Positions 27,001-42,000 of a DNA stretch of 64,000 bases are shown here, piece after piece. The translations under genes were made by a program, and so were the position numbers. How positions within the stretch are numbered: the stretch's first letter is position 1; every line of letters starts with the position of its first letter. The stretch covers positions 4,836,001 through 4,900,000 of the forward strand of contig BSBN01000860.1 in assembly GCA_027924645.1 (NCBI GenBank). Reading direction: 5' to 3'. The DNA is from Cunninghamia lanceolata. Taxonomy: Eukaryota > Streptophyta > Pinopsida > Cupressales > Cupressaceae. The notes beneath the pieces are model-generated. The model saw only the letters and a program-made list of their open reading frames with translations, made no database searches and was not told the DNA's origin.

Positions 27001-30000
27001 ATCCCTATTATATTGCACTTTTCCTTACTGTTTACTGTTTAATATTTACTATATTACCTGACATGCTTTGGTTTATGATGTGTTTGTTTGAGAGATCTTT
27101 GGACGTAAGTTGCCCTGATGGTTAATTCATGTGTAATGGAGTCCACATGTTCAAATCTGAACAGGGATGGGGTTCTACACTTCAAAACAATATAAGATAT
27201 ATGGAAGAAAGATGAAGTTATCTTCCAAATCTTAAGCTCTGATGTTTCAGCCATTACCAAACCAGATCCGAACATGTTTAAACCTGGACAGGAATAGGGC
27301 TCTACATCTCAAAACAATATAAGATGAATGCAAGACAGATAAACCTGTCTTCCAAAACTTAAGCTCTGATGTTTCAGCCATTACCAAACCAGATGTGAGT
27401 TATCTCCCCAATCTCCTGTTGCTTGCTCGTCCCCCATCCGATCTGCACAAATTTCTCTATCTTCTAGCCCCTCTAGAGGGGAGGCCAATAGCCTCCTCAC
27501 CGACGCTCCACCATTGCAAGCTCCACATTTCAGCCAAATCCTCACAAATGGCTCAACATCGGTCAACAGATCCAAGCTGAAATCTTTCTAGCAAGAAAAT
27601 GCAGACTGCGAGAATCTGATACACCTACAAAGGAGAATGGCTGGTATCTCAAAACCATGTCTCCTACTTAATTTTCTTGTGCATTTGCTGAAATAAATAA
27701 TAGAATATGGACCCTCAAAAACAAAGGTCACCTCTGCACTTTGATGGGAGAATAGTCTGGCCCCAAAGACCAAAAATCATGGATCCAAGTAAATTAGAAT
27801 CCTGTTGACTCGATGAAAGCATTGATGATGCAAAAGATCTATTTTCTCATGATCTTCTCCTCCCAGCAAGAAAGAGACAACATCTTTCAAGGAGGATCTT
27901 GGGTTCTCAACATATCATACTTATTTATGAAACATTAGTCTCCCAATTTTAATCCTACGGAAGATCTCCTTAATATAGTACCAATCTAGGTCCCCCTCCC
28001 CTCTACATTCAAGTGAATTCTAACATGAATCCACATTGAAGAATATTGAATCTACAATGGAAGAGTATGTTAGGGCTTCAAAAACAGCTCTAAATCTGGG
28101 CAGTCTCAATTATGTGTTAATCTGGACCAGGAAAAGCTGCTACTAGATCACATAAAAAGCATATAATCCTTTGCCTAGTGTTGAAAGAGCATCTTGGCCT
28201 TTTACCCTAGGCAAAACCAAAAAAATACGCATTTATATTTTCTTCAATATCAACATGAACCACCCAAAAAATCATTGTAAAGATTGTAAATTGTAAGTAC
28301 ATATTGTCTAGTTTTAGGTTGGTTTTTAATTTATAGAGAGCTTCCCCTTCTAATTCAAAAAGCAGTTTTACCACACATCTTTTTTGTTTTGTGCCAGACT
28401 GAAAGGTGCAAATTAAAATGCTAACAAGCTTCAGAAGCTTTAAACCTGCGAATTACTTTGTTGGGGCCCATGCACTATTATCTTTTGGACCGGATAAGAT
28501 TTGATCCTGCTGGGCAGTCACCATGGGACCCACATATCTTCCAACTTCTAAGCACTACATAGAGAATCTTCATTGCTGGGTTTTACACTTCCTGACTGCT
28601 GCTTGGGCCTGCATTGCTGGCAGTCCTTTCTTTATGATGGGCGATTATTTTTTAAGTGGGGTCATAGGGTATTTCCTGCGTCTGACAGCACCTTTTATGG
28701 GTGGGCATTTACAAGTAAGCGAGTGGGTATTTAACACCTGCCAGAGAATCCTGACCAGCAGTTATTTTCCCATGCCTGTTCCTGATCGCACCTATTATTG
28801 GTTGGCAGCTTCCATTCTCTGACAGACTTCTTATTTCTGACTAGCGTCTCCTTTATTTGCCACTCGAGTTCATGGGTCGAGCCATTTTTGGCCGGTGGCT
28901 GACATTTTCCATAAAAACAAACAACATATGTGTGAAAGGCAATCAAAGCACAGGGACAAGGAGTCGAGTGAGTAAGGAGCTGAATCAGTTTGCAGCTGGT
29001 ATGTGTGAAGTGGAAGCTGGGAATGATTTTCCTGCAGGTTATCATGGGATTGTGACATTCAAACAGAGGAATAGAGAATTTTCTTAGTTGAGTTTGTACT
29101 GCACTGTTGCTAGGCTGCGTACCTGAAACAAATTGTAATGTGAGTTCTGAGCTGTTATTATATACTGCCTTTGATCTTGCTGTATTTGTGAATTGAATTT
29201 GTGTGGACCTGCTAGCATTGGCGGCCTTTCACTGGGCTTCCAATCCTTGTCTGCATCAGTAATTCTCTCTTTGGTTTTTGTTTGCCTCCAGCTCATCATT
29301 TGGCCTCTCCGTTTGTTTTTGTTTGACCTGATCTGTCTATTCTGCCTCAGCTTAAGTTCTCTATTGTGTAAGGGATTTGTCCCTGATTTTGGTACTATCA
29401 TTGTATGGAGTTTTTATATTGCATGTGTGAGGGACCCAACAGAACCCCTATGTAAATTATTATAAAAACATTGACAAACTCAATTTATTATCCAGAAATA
29501 GAACCATGAGAGCACTTTGTAAGCCATAAACACCATGCTGCTATCAAAGAATGCCAAGTGATAAATTATTCAAATAATTCAAAGCAAGCACAGTTTTCTG
29601 CCTCACCCTGAACCTAGTTCTTTTGCGGTGAGAGCTCAAACAACTTTGTTGCTAGAGGAACTAATTGATCTGCTGAACCTGCTTAACCCTAAACAACATT
29701 AAATCCTTGGCATGCTCTTCAAGAGGAATCCCACTTGCAGTACCCTCAAGGATATCATAGTTCATAGAAGCACAGGCTCTCTCCTTTCTCATGATGTTCT
29801 TTTGCTGAATCTTGTCTCTCTTATGTACATATCTATATTTCACAAACTCTGCTAGTCTCTCAAATATCTTTTCATCAGCACTTTTGTATTAAATAGCTGC
29901 CTGCTAGTAGTAAATCAGCTGGTGTCCTAACCCTCTGTTTCTTTCCAGAGCAGCAATTTCGTATTTCCCAAAAGGGCAGTAATTTTTTATAATTTGCCCC

Positions 30001-33000
30001 CCTCTGTAAAAAACATTCTCTTCTTCACTCTATATATTTTCCTTTATCAAAAAAAGAATATAATATAATGGAAAACAATCCCTTTGCATAATGCTTTCAT
30101 AAGGGCGGGTCCCATCCACCAAACAGGTGTCTTGCTTGGCAGTATCCTACAAAGCTTCCTTATTTCATTTTTTAAACAAGGCATAGAGAAATTGGTATGG
30201 TAAAATTTTGCTAAAACAATTTGTATCAACCTATGCAACAATTTGTATCAACCTATGCTCGCCAAAATGACCCCGTCCTGTATAGGGGATGTTTCGAGGA
30301 TGGGTAGGAAACACCCCCCCCCTATTTTGCCAAAAAATAGGAAACGTCCGTTGACCCCGCTTACAACTTCATATGGTCAATGAAGAGGAATAGTCTTACC
30401 TCTTGAAATTTGAGAAGTTGGTGGTTGTGCATGGTGCCTTGCAACTTCAAGATTGATAGTCTTGAGTATCGTCAAACACCAACCACATGTTGGGATGTTG
30501 ATCCCAAAGATGCCACACAAGTTGATGAGGAGACACAAGAGGGATTCATTGGAGTTCCATTGGATGAGGCAGTCCCTCGTAGTGGCAGTGACTTAGACTT
30601 AGACTCCGATTTTGATGCAATGTTAGTAGATGTTGATTAGGGGCAACGACATATTTTCTATGTTTTTGCCATTTTGCAGTTGAAAGTTGAAACTTGTAGT
30701 CTTTGGCAATTTTGTTGTAATTTTTATACAATCTATATGGATATTGACAATGAAAGCAATTGAATTTTGCTAATTCGTTTGTCAACTCTCATGTGAAATA
30801 TCAATTCAACTCTAATGTTATGTATTAAGGTTCTATAATCAGTGTTTCCCAGGGGACGCGTCCCCCCAGGATTTCAGTTGCACCCTATCTTTAGAACGCC
30901 CATGGGACGCGGGGACGGGAGCAAAACACCCCCCGCCACCCCTATTAAAAATTTATAATCGGGGACGTCCCAGGGACACCCCCTCTAAAAGGGAAACGTT
31001 CCCTAGAAACATCCCAACGAATGGGGATGCACAAGCATCCCGGGGACGCCCAGAAGACCCTCGCACAAATGAAACCCGATGCCCTACAAAATGTGACTAA
31101 AAAAAGCGATGCAAAAAACAAAAAACCCTAAGCACCTTAAATAAAAACGCAACTTTCAAGTTTCATTCCGCCTAAAAACCAAAACACAGCTATCACTTTC
31201 ATAATTTCATTTGACTACCAGTGGCTCTACTTCACAACTTCACTATTGCGGCTTGCCTTTAATCGCAGCAAAAGGTATCACTATCAAGAATGTATCAGAC
31301 TATCAATGTTACAGTATTTAATATAATTGCATAACTCAAAATTTAATAAAGGATTTATCATTTTTGTATCAACTCATGGTTCACCATTCTCTATTTTGCA
31401 ACTGCAAATTAAGTTTTGATATATGGACCTCTTGTTTTGATATCTCCAAAAAGCAAGAATATATCTACCAAAAAACACATATTCTATATATTATTTATAC
31501 AAAGTAAAATCAGATAAATATTCCCAACAATACCCACTACATGGCATGCATCAGTTTATAACCTTATATCAATGTGCATTGCATTTGTTGTTTCAATTTT
31601 TTTAATGTTAGTGCCCTTATATGCATTGTATTTGATATTCATATGTATTTTCCATGCAATGGTGTTCTGAACCATTTAAATAAAAACAACAATTATTTAC
31701 AGGTCATGGAGATTTCTGATTATTACACATCCACCTCCAACTTTTGAAGTCTTTCTAATTTGTCTTCAAACTCTTGAGTTATGTGAATGTCTGCCTGCCT
31801 TTATTTGTGTCATCTTCTACTGCAATGCCTTCACTTCTTGCCTTTGCCAACATGGTCAATGGTGTCACTTGCAACTTGAAGCACCACAGCCCACACTACA
31901 AGGATAACTTGAAAAGATCCAATGCCAAAATGATCTACAATTAGCTCGGTCAACCTGATGTCTAATTCATTAGCCAAAGTCTTATCTAGTCTTGTGACTG
32001 TTTTGATTAATTATGTGCAGATTTAACTTTCTGACTGTTATAAATTATAATAGTGTTAGTTTTAGTTGCCATGAAAAAAATGATCTCCGATATACAGATC
32101 AAATTATGCAGTGTAATGCACAACAAATTATATATCAAATTTTGCCTTCATGCTGTTAAAAGTTCAATTTTAGTTTTCTTTTAACTTTTTAAGTTTTATT
32201 ATTATATTGCATCATGATTCAAGGCTCAGATTTGCTGAGCGAAGATGGATACATTCAATGTAAATGTTGATTTTGATTTCGAGAATGAAATTGATGAGGA
32301 ATCAGGCAGCCAAACAGAAACCCCAAGCAGAACCACAAACAGTTCAAGTGCAACTGCAAGTGTATTAAAATCAGATTGATCTTCAAAGTTGTCAAAATAT
32401 GCCAAAGGGCCATTTACCAAGGAAAATCCTTTACAGCAGTTTGCAACAATAGAGGACACATATAAAACACCTCATTCAGGCAGAAGTCAAAAATAGAAAT
32501 CCAACATTCGCCCAAATGGTACTTGTAATGGTAGCATGACGAGAACCAATGCACACTTTTTGCATATCCCTAGTAAAGGAGTTGGGAGTTGTGATAAGCT
32601 CACACTTGAAATGAGGGCTGAGATGATCAAATTATATACAAGGAAAATCACTACACCATCAATTTCTAGTACACCGACACAAGGAGGTTCAAGTTTACCA
32701 ACTTCATATCCGTCATTTGGGGTGAATGCAGTGGAGTCGAGGGGGAAACAGAAAGCTACAAGTTCATCCTCACCAAACCCAATCACAAATATGTTCAATG
32801 TGCTACAGATGAGGCCATTGTCAATTTCTACTTTGCCAACAGCATTCTTTTCCATGCTACTCGATCTCCTTTGTACAAGGAAATGCTTGAGAAGGTAAGC
32901 AAAGTTGGTCTTGGTTATGTGGGTCCTAGTGAGACTAGATTGAGAAGCACGCTCTTGGAAAAAACTTATTCCAAGGTTCACTTGTTGATGGAGGAGAGGA

Positions 33001-36000
33001 AGGTCAAATGGGTGACACATGTGGTTGCAGCATAATCATGGATGTGTGGATGGATATTAGACATCGTTCACTCATCAACGTTATAATTTCATGCATTGAT
33101 GGACCTTACTTTTTGCGAGCAATTGATTGCTCAAGAAAATGCAAAGATGCCGAGTTTCAATTTCAGATCCTAAGAGAGGCCATTGAGGAGGTTGGTCCTC
33201 AAAATGTGGTGCAAGTGATTACTGATGCAGCAAATGTTTGTAGGGCAGCAGGGATATTGGTTCAATCTACATATAAGCACATCTATTGGACCCCTTGTTG
33301 TGTGCATGCTATGAACAATGCACTCAAAGACAATGGAAAGATAGGGTGGGTGAAATAGGTGGTGGAGGATGCAAGGGAGGTGCAAATGTTTATTTGCAAC
33401 CACCACATTTCATTGGCATTGTTTCAAACCTTTGTAAAGAAAGAATTCCTCAAACCAGTTGAGACTCGATTTGCTTCCTATTTCATTCTACTAGAGAGGA
33501 TGCTTGAGTTGCAGGAGAGATTGCAACTTATGGTTATGACACAAGATTGGAACAGGTGGATGGAAGAGGGTGAAGTGTGTGAAGGAGATTGTGATTAGTG
33601 ATACTATGAGACTATGAGTATGAAGTATGATGATTCATGAATGATCATTAATATTCAATTGTTCAATGTTTATTGTTTAGTTTACACTTTACTGTTTAAG
33701 GTACCTGTATGATTGTATCTCTTTTCAGTTTTTACTTTTTAACGTTTTAAGTTTTTTAACCTATATATATTTATTATTTTTTATTAAAATATATTATTAT
33801 ATAGCCATCCCCTTGCCGTCCCCAAAATTTTAGAAAACTTTTGCTGTCACCAGAAACCCATCCCCCCATCCCAGAAACTCAAAGAAACATTGTCCATAAT
33901 GTATATGATGAATGCCTTGTCAATGTTATGATATGAATATTTGAAATTTCCTATATTTTATAATTTTTCCTATTTTTTTAACGGCCATCCCATGTCGTCC
34001 CCTAAAAAGTGCCCTCCCAAAAAACCTATCCTGGAAACGCGTCCCCATCCTGGAAACTTGGGGGAACATAGGTATCAACCCTTCTTTAGCTGCTGTGACA
34101 GGTTTGGCACATTTATGAGACCTAGGGCTGTTGTATATATATAGGTGTTACTTTGAGTCTCTTCAACCAAAATAGCCCAAAATGGAGGCATGTTATAAAC
34201 AGAATCAATGTGAATGGCCAACTTTGCAGGCCTGATGTAGCTCATTATTGGTTCGAAGGCCTGCTTACTTTCAATGTTATAGACATGGAGTCATAAGCAG
34301 ATGTAGCAAGTCGGTTGGAGCCATAAATTAGGGAGGGTAATTTATAAAGTGTATCAATACGCATATTGTAATGATGAGGTTACTGGCTGTCTTGAGAACA
34401 GAGTTGTATGAGCCCAACTTGTGCCCATTATTGTAGCATTAATGTGCTTATCACTAGACAATGATTCAATTTGGAGTTGTGCAAATGTGAATAAACACAT
34501 ATACCTGTGGACACATTTATATGCACACACATTTCAGAACTTTAGGTCAAGCTGAATTGTGCACATTTAAAATTCAAAACAAGAAATTACGTCATCTAAA
34601 CCCTACTGTACATTGACAAGTGGAAATTCCAAATCTCTCTCACCCATTGAAGCCCATCAGTATTTGACACTGTTCATGAAGAAAGCAGAAATTCATGTCA
34701 AGAAGACTAAAAGATGACTTTTCTAGACCATTTGAGAAGCAGTGCTAAAGTGGTAACAATACATAAATTAGCTGTGGAGTTGACTCAGGACATTTGCTTG
34801 AATGGATCTCAAAACTTGTGTCACCAAATGAATTATGAAATCACCATACCAATAACTTGATGTGATGAAAGAGAATGGACCTGAATGGAAAATTGAATGT
34901 TCTTTCAGGAATCCATTAGTGGTGAAAGCTGCCTATGAAAAACTGGCAGTTGCAATGAGTAGATTTTTGAATGGAACAAAAATTCCAGAACCATCATTTT
35001 TTGTGATGTCCCATATTAAGACCTTGTTTAAATTAAAGGTTTAAAAATCATGATGAAAAAATGAAGCCAAATTGAATAGTTGTATATTTAAAAAAATAAT
35101 ATTAAACAATATCATTATTTATATATTTTAAGATATATTATATTTATATCAAATATAAATGTAATTATATATATTGACAATTTAATATTATATAAGATAA
35201 ATATAAATAATAGTAATGATAATATAAATATATATTATTATTATATATTATAATATATAATAATAAATATAATTATTACTATGAATATAAATATTAACTT
35301 AATTATTATTACGTTTGATTGACCTGATATATTATATTATAAAATAAATATAAATAATCATTATATTCGATTATGGCATTATTATCATAGATATTCACAA
35401 AAAGTAAATAACATAATATTAATATAAACTTAGTTGTTAATATAAGAGATATAAATAAAAATATTAATATTATTCTAATATGAGACACCAGCAATGATAC
35501 GGTAGCAAGCCTAAAGACTACTCAGCAGATTGATCGCTGACTGAGCATTGACTTATTAATAGTTAGTAAGAGGCAGCATAAACAAATGCAAAAGCTGTGA
35601 TTCCTATATTATTAATACAAGAGAATACTAAGGACTGTGATTAGTAAGTGGAAGGGTGCGATCAGAGAGTAGACACAACTACTCATCAAAAGACACCATC
35701 ATAAGGATATAAAGGCAAGTATAGTAAACGGAATGTTTGGAAGGAAGGAGATATATTTCAGATTAGAGCAGACATAAGTGGGTTATATAAATAAGTTGAA
35801 ATGTGGAAGGGAAGAGGACATTATTTCTGAGTTTGTAAGAATATATATATTCAAAGAGGGAAGGAATTCATGAATACGGTTGAGTTTTATATGTATATAT
35901 ATTTCAAACATGGAGACCTGCCATAGATATATAATGGAGACATCCAAAAAGGGAAGAAATGTATAGTGTAATTTAAGGAAATATAATATACAATCAAGAG

Positions 36001-39000
36001 GGGTAAAAAGAATAATCTGATGAAGAAATACACTTCTGAGTTGAAGGAGGGAGAGTAATGTGTGGAATGAAGATAAATCAAATACACTAGCAGAGATATA
36101 GTATGCAGAATTTGTATTGAGTATATCAACAGATCTATGAAGACTATGAGAAGAGTATGATTGTCGTTAGTTCATGCACATTATCATTTGTATGTCACCT
36201 TCATAATTCATTATGCATGGTTGATATGATTGTTTTTGAGTATGATTAGTTATTATGCATTAATGTGGATTCTTGTATGAATGTCATGATTTCTATGATG
36301 AAGGAATTGAGGACCTACAAGGAGGGGAAACAGCATTGGGATCATCCTCTAAGTACGCCACCCCATGGTGAATGGTTGAGGCCTGCCACATGTGGGCCAA
36401 GGGGGCATGAGAGGCTGCCCTTGGGCTTAGAGGGAATGATTTCCGGGACACCCTGCTGTAGCTGCACCCCTAACCTTCCATCATGGAAATTAATTGAGTC
36501 ATAAGAAGAAGCAGAATGGTTCTGATAAGGGGAACGGTGATAGGACGCCTCACTAGGCACCCCACCCCATATGGATGGCAAGAGGCCACATGGGGCCAAG
36601 AGGGGTGAAGCACTCGCTCTTGGGCCTAGAGTAAAGGGTTTCTTGGGCACCCTATCAAACCATTTTGTTCCAGGAATTAGAAACCCTAACCCTTGACTTG
36701 TGGGATTTGAATTTTTAGGGTAAAATTAGTATTGTTCCAATTGGGGACATTACATTTTTCTTTCTTATGACAAGATGGTTCTATCTTGTTTGAATGGTGC
36801 CATAATTGCAAACTACATGGAATCTATTTTGGTCGCTATTTTAAATATCAGATATATTACCTTTAAAATGGAGAACATAGGATTCAATTATAAGTACTAA
36901 CCCCAAAAAATGCTATTAGATTGCTTTACAAATTATCCAGGTCAGGAAATAATATATCTTATACATTTATATATGGATCATATACACATACAGGAAGTGA
37001 ATGCAAATCAAATTAATTTGAAGTTTTCTTTTTACACCCACCTTACATTTACACCAACTTGACATATGAAACAAATTTAACTATTAGTTTTTCCAAAGAG
37101 ATATGTGGACTCACATCATTTGGCCATTCGTAGACAAGGGAAAAGAAGTTAAAATCGTGAGTGGTATCAATCCCATCAACAATATCACCAATAGTAGCAA
37201 TGTATCGTATGAATGCAGCTAGATATGCTGATTGTCTAGAACTCAAATGACCAATCCAGCGTTTTCCAGCACCCTTGATGCCAAACTGTAGACTCTCCCC
37301 ACTTTGATCGCCAGTTGGTGCACTAGATGGAACCTGCCTGACCGGTCGAAATCCAAGTCCTAGAAATATATCTTGCTCATGAGCCAGAACAGCTTTTCTT
37401 TCTGCATAGGTGCTCCCCACTTTTGTGCTGCTTTCATCAGGTTCCTCGTCAGTAATAGCCTTCACTAGATTATGTAGTTTACCTGAGACATATTAGAACA
37501 TCACCTTGAGTTGCTCAGGAAAAATAAATTTGTGCTAATAACAACCATTTAACAAACAATTATTACCCATGGAAGCACTTACCACTAAGAAACTGCCGCT
37601 TTCCCCTGTGTGCATCTTCAATTATCTGCTGCAAACTGAGTAAAGCGCGGTACTTGTTACCTTGTCTGTTACTCTCATAAGATGCAGGTACAACAGTTTC
37701 TCCAGAAAGTATTGCCTGCAATGTCCCAGTCTTATACTGGAAATCAAGATATATATCAGTATCAATAATCATACTATAACATCGAGGAATTTTGAAGAGA
37801 TGGACCTATTGAATGTGTCTCAAGTTCTCAACTAAAAACCCAATCAATAATTTGGATAATTAATCATCGGTGTGGATGATAGGTTAGTATCTTAACATTG
37901 TAACTTGTAAATTATGAAAGATATAATAATTTGTTAGTTGTCAAGGGTTGAAACTTGCATACGAATCAGAAGTATAGGGAAACTGAAAGATCAAAAGAAA
38001 GTTGTAATTCTAATTTCTAACTATATATAGTTTCTTCCTGGAAATTTCCAAGCACTTAATGTAAATCTTTTTCTCTTATGGTGTAGCTTCTACATTGTGT
38101 AGTTTTTCTTTTAAGTTCATATATTTTGCCAATCCCAATATGTGTTCAGACACTACTAGCCTTGTATCTTTTGGGATTGAAGGTTGTTACAGAGGATGCT
38201 ATTAAAGTATTATTGTAATAATTAATGGTATTTGTGCGCTCAGCAGGAATTTCTTTACTGTTTTTTGGCGAACTTTCACCAAGTCCTGGCCATTTTCTGT
38301 CAAAATCGTGGTTTTTCCAGCTCTCTCAATGAGCGGCTAGAGCACAGGAGTGTCTTTGGACAATTTTTTACAAATCATGGTGTTATTCAGTCTTTTTTGA
38401 TATTTTTTTTCATCTGTTTTTGGCGATTCGTTTGTAAAAATTGTGGGTTCAGCACTGTTTTGTGGTGATGACTAAGGTTTTAGGTGGAATTTCAGCTCAG
38501 TTTTGGCGATTTTTTCACAAAATTGTGGGTTGTTTTTTACTGTTCTTTTTCACAAACAATGGGTGACTAGGGTTTTCAGACCTCTTTGGGGGTGTTTTTC
38601 TCAAGATTTTGGCAATTTTTTTATAAAATCATGGCTGTTTGGTGACTGGTTGATAACAGCAGCTGCGTTTTTCATTATTTTTCATGATTTCGAGTTGCAG
38701 GAGGGATGGCTTTGTTACCCAACATTATGTTGGAAGGCAGCCAATGCTTCAGTGGTAAAAATTATAACACTTGGAAGCAGCGCATGCTCATGATCTTCGA
38801 GTATCGATGCCTCAACAAGATCGTTCTTGGTACTGACACTCGGCCAGCAACTGCGGATAAAGACCAGGACAAGTTTGACAAGCGGGATAGAGAAGCCATC
38901 ATGTTAATCAAGCTATCAGTGACTGACGAGATGCTTCCGAAGGTTTAGATAGGCAAAACCTCTACGGAAATTTGGAAGCACCTGCGAGATTTGAACGAGA

Positions 39001-42000
39001 CGTCAGATAAAGGCAGGGCCTTCTTCCTCAAAAATATGCTATTTTCGATTATGATGAATGACATCCTTGTAGGAGCATTTGCTCAAAAACAAAGAAATCA
39101 GGGACCAGCTGTCTGCCATAGGTTGGAAGATGGAATAAGATATGGTGTTTATTACGTTGAAAAGCTTACCACAAGCCTACGAACATTTTATTGAGACACT
39201 CAATATCACATCTATCAGCATTGACTTGAAGTTTGAAGAGCTGTGCAATAAACTCTTGCAGCAGGACAGATGGAAGAAACAGTTTGGCAGCAACAGTGAT
39301 ACACAGTGTGGAACAGGAATTTGCAGCCAAAGACAAAGGCACAGGCAAATGGCCTAAGAAGAAAGATCAAGGGGATAATGAAGATACTTTGAAGAATATG
39401 AAAAGTATCACATGTCACTATTGTGGTAAACTTGGTCATGTAAAGAAGCACTGCAGAAAGAGGTTGGCTGAAAAGAATTCTAACCAAGGAGGGCCTCCAC
39501 CAAAGGCTCATGTCACATAGCAATCTGAGGAGTCAGCCTTCTATGCTTTCTAGATTTGGGGTAACCTTGGTGTAGTTAGTAGATTAACCATTAAGGGAAG
39601 TTATTAAAGTATTATTGTAATATTTAATGTTCAATTAGTTGTTAGGATAGACTTAGGAATATTCTTTATTTTGTTAGTTATGTTCCTATCCTTTTGCTTT
39701 ATTAGTTGTCGCTTAGTTGTCGCTCTTTTCCTTTCTAGATAAAGCGTTTGTAATCTCTTATTTTTGGATGCTTTCACTCCTTAGTTAATATCAAATATCT
39801 TGGTAATCATTCTGTGTTTTATATTATTTTAGATGCCAATTAAGGAATAGGGTTGGACGTGAAAATTTCCAAGCAATTTGAAACCAAAACAATTTCAGAA
39901 TCCCGTTAATTACAAAAGTAGAAGCTATATATAGAAACAGTAATCCACAGTTCACAGTCATTATGGCCTCACAACCTCCACTCAGTCTTTCTTCTGATAC
40001 CTTGAGATGTCCTAGTTGAGTAGACATTGTATCCACTACAAATTCTTAATAAAGTAAATATTCACTCTCTGTCTATTTTTCTGCCATTGAACTGATCAAC
40101 AAACTTCTCTAACTTTGTCTGTTATCTCCAATTTGCCAGTATCAAATAACTTGCTTGAATTTGAAACTGCTGATTACATATACTAAATATATTGGTTCTC
40201 AAACCATGTAGAGTTCACCAGTGTTCAAAAGCATTGGGTTGAAAATGTTCTTTTACAGCAGTGAGATAATATATGACAACTTCAAGCTTAAAACAGTAAT
40301 ATATGACAGCAAATAAACAACTATATTACATAATCACATATTTTTAAAGAAAACTACATCTTCTATACCAGTATTATGCATTTCAATACAAGACATTTTG
40401 TAGGGTTCCAGCTCATAGACATGCAAAATGAACCAATTACCATAGTGCTGTCTATAATTTTTTAGCCTGTCCTGGTCTATTATTTTTTTCTTACTTGTGG
40501 TAACAATGCAATATGCTGAGTATTGGTGAGAACATTTGGAACCTTTTACTAGTAATACAATGTTTTTTAATTACTGGTGATATAAGGTAATAGGTGAAGA
40601 GAGCTTAATGGGTTGCTTTGTAATAAGGAAGGCTGTGTGATAGGGTGTAAAAAGGTTAAAGACGCTTCTGTAGTTATGAAATGCTTCCTTGAAATTATTA
40701 TGGTTTTATTTTTTGGTCATACTCTTAGTCACAAAATAAAAGAGTATAAGTTTTTAATTGAAGTTATCAAAGGTTATCATAGGCAACAAGCTTGTGAAAT
40801 TTTAAAAGGAATGGAGAAGATGCTAAAGACCACTGGTTGGAATGCAAGGGTGTTATAAGAAGAATAATATGATAAATGGTCAGGAGAGACACACGAAAAC
40901 AAATCAAGCATTGAAATTGATGTGTCAAGGTTGAACACAATCCCACAGAAAAGAATCAAGATGAAAGTCAGAATACATAACCAAGCTATGTTATTGGTTG
41001 ATGAATGTTAGGTTTGGAAAAAGAGCAATAGCATCAAGCAAAGTGGCACAGTAGCATAAGGACTACAATCAAGATGTGAGTTGTCAGTAAGCGCTACAGG
41101 CCTTGACGACTACTAGGAAATTGATAGTAATTATTTGAGACCAGGTGTAAACATGGGCTATGCTGGCATATGGGAAAGTGGCTGTTGTGATTATTGTTCA
41201 GGAGCCAGCACTTCTCCAAGATAATTAGTTAAAGAGGATATTAGGATTATTAGTTATCTATAGATCTGTAAATTAGAATTACAAATTTTTAATTAAGGAA
41301 TATGAAAGGACAAGTTAGGCTAGGCTAAGGTTGAATCACCTAAAAATAAAAGTGCAAGGAATTTGAAAGGTCAAGGAACAGTTCTCGTTCTACCTATTCT
41401 TAGCTTCTTAATCGCAAGTGTATGTTGCCAACAATAATGAGCTCAAATTACACTTCATTGTAAGTGTCATTCACAAAATGGACTCCATGAAAGTAGCACA
41501 GCTAAAATCTTGTATCCATAAGCGCCATGAAATAAAGCATAATGCAATATTATGTAGAGCACAAAGAAATTAGCACAATTAAACACATAAGCATCACAAA
41601 ACATAAATCTGGATATAAGATCAAATCTTTATATATATATATATATACTAAAAATAAAAATATTGAATAATTCAGGTTTATAAATCAAGAGAAATCCAAA
41701 CTGAGAAATCAAAGCAGAAATCAGAATACAAAAATACAAAACACAGTTTTCAATATGCTTCCACCCTTCAGACACCACACACAGTGATTGTGTACCCATG
41801 GTCATAGGCATTTTAAATATCCCCACACAAAAGAGGCTGGGATACATAATCGCAATGATGGCCTTTTTGTCACATACAGATTACAATGAAACAGATATTG
41901 ATAATATAACAGAAGCATTGATCTAGTAGAGGGTAAGAGGTGAAAACCCTCACGAAGACTAGATCTAAGACCCTCATTGCAAGAAGCATATTGGGTTCAA

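Larger units (their letters stand above)
30253..34071 (+). mobile_element. Internally deleted hAT element (outer) with a nested hAT
   Basis: Perfect 8-bp duplications GTATCAAC flank it (30245-30252 and 34072-34079). The ends are inverted: CTATGCTCGCC on the left and CTATGTTCCCC when the right end is read on the minus strand. A short frame at 30410-30640 resembles a transposase C-terminal tail (ending in an acidic DSDFDAMLVDVD), so most of the transposase gene was deleted. The element then received the second hAT at 30840-33892. An 8-bp duplication is characteristic of the hAT superfamily. Confidence 0.8.

Noticed and set aside
28459..29441. Calling this a certain solo LTR
   Set aside because: TG..CA ends with 7-bp inverted identity are present, but the flanking pentamers differ, so it is kept at moderate confidence only.
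30253..34071. A single hAT element with ends at 30840 and 34071
   Set aside because: These ends lack matching duplications. Two nested elements with separate 8-bp duplications explain all borders better.
34862..35044. 60-codon frame GPEWKIECSFRNPL... as an exon
   Set aside because: Plus strand, interrupted by the solo LTR at 35002, and no family or splice context recognised.
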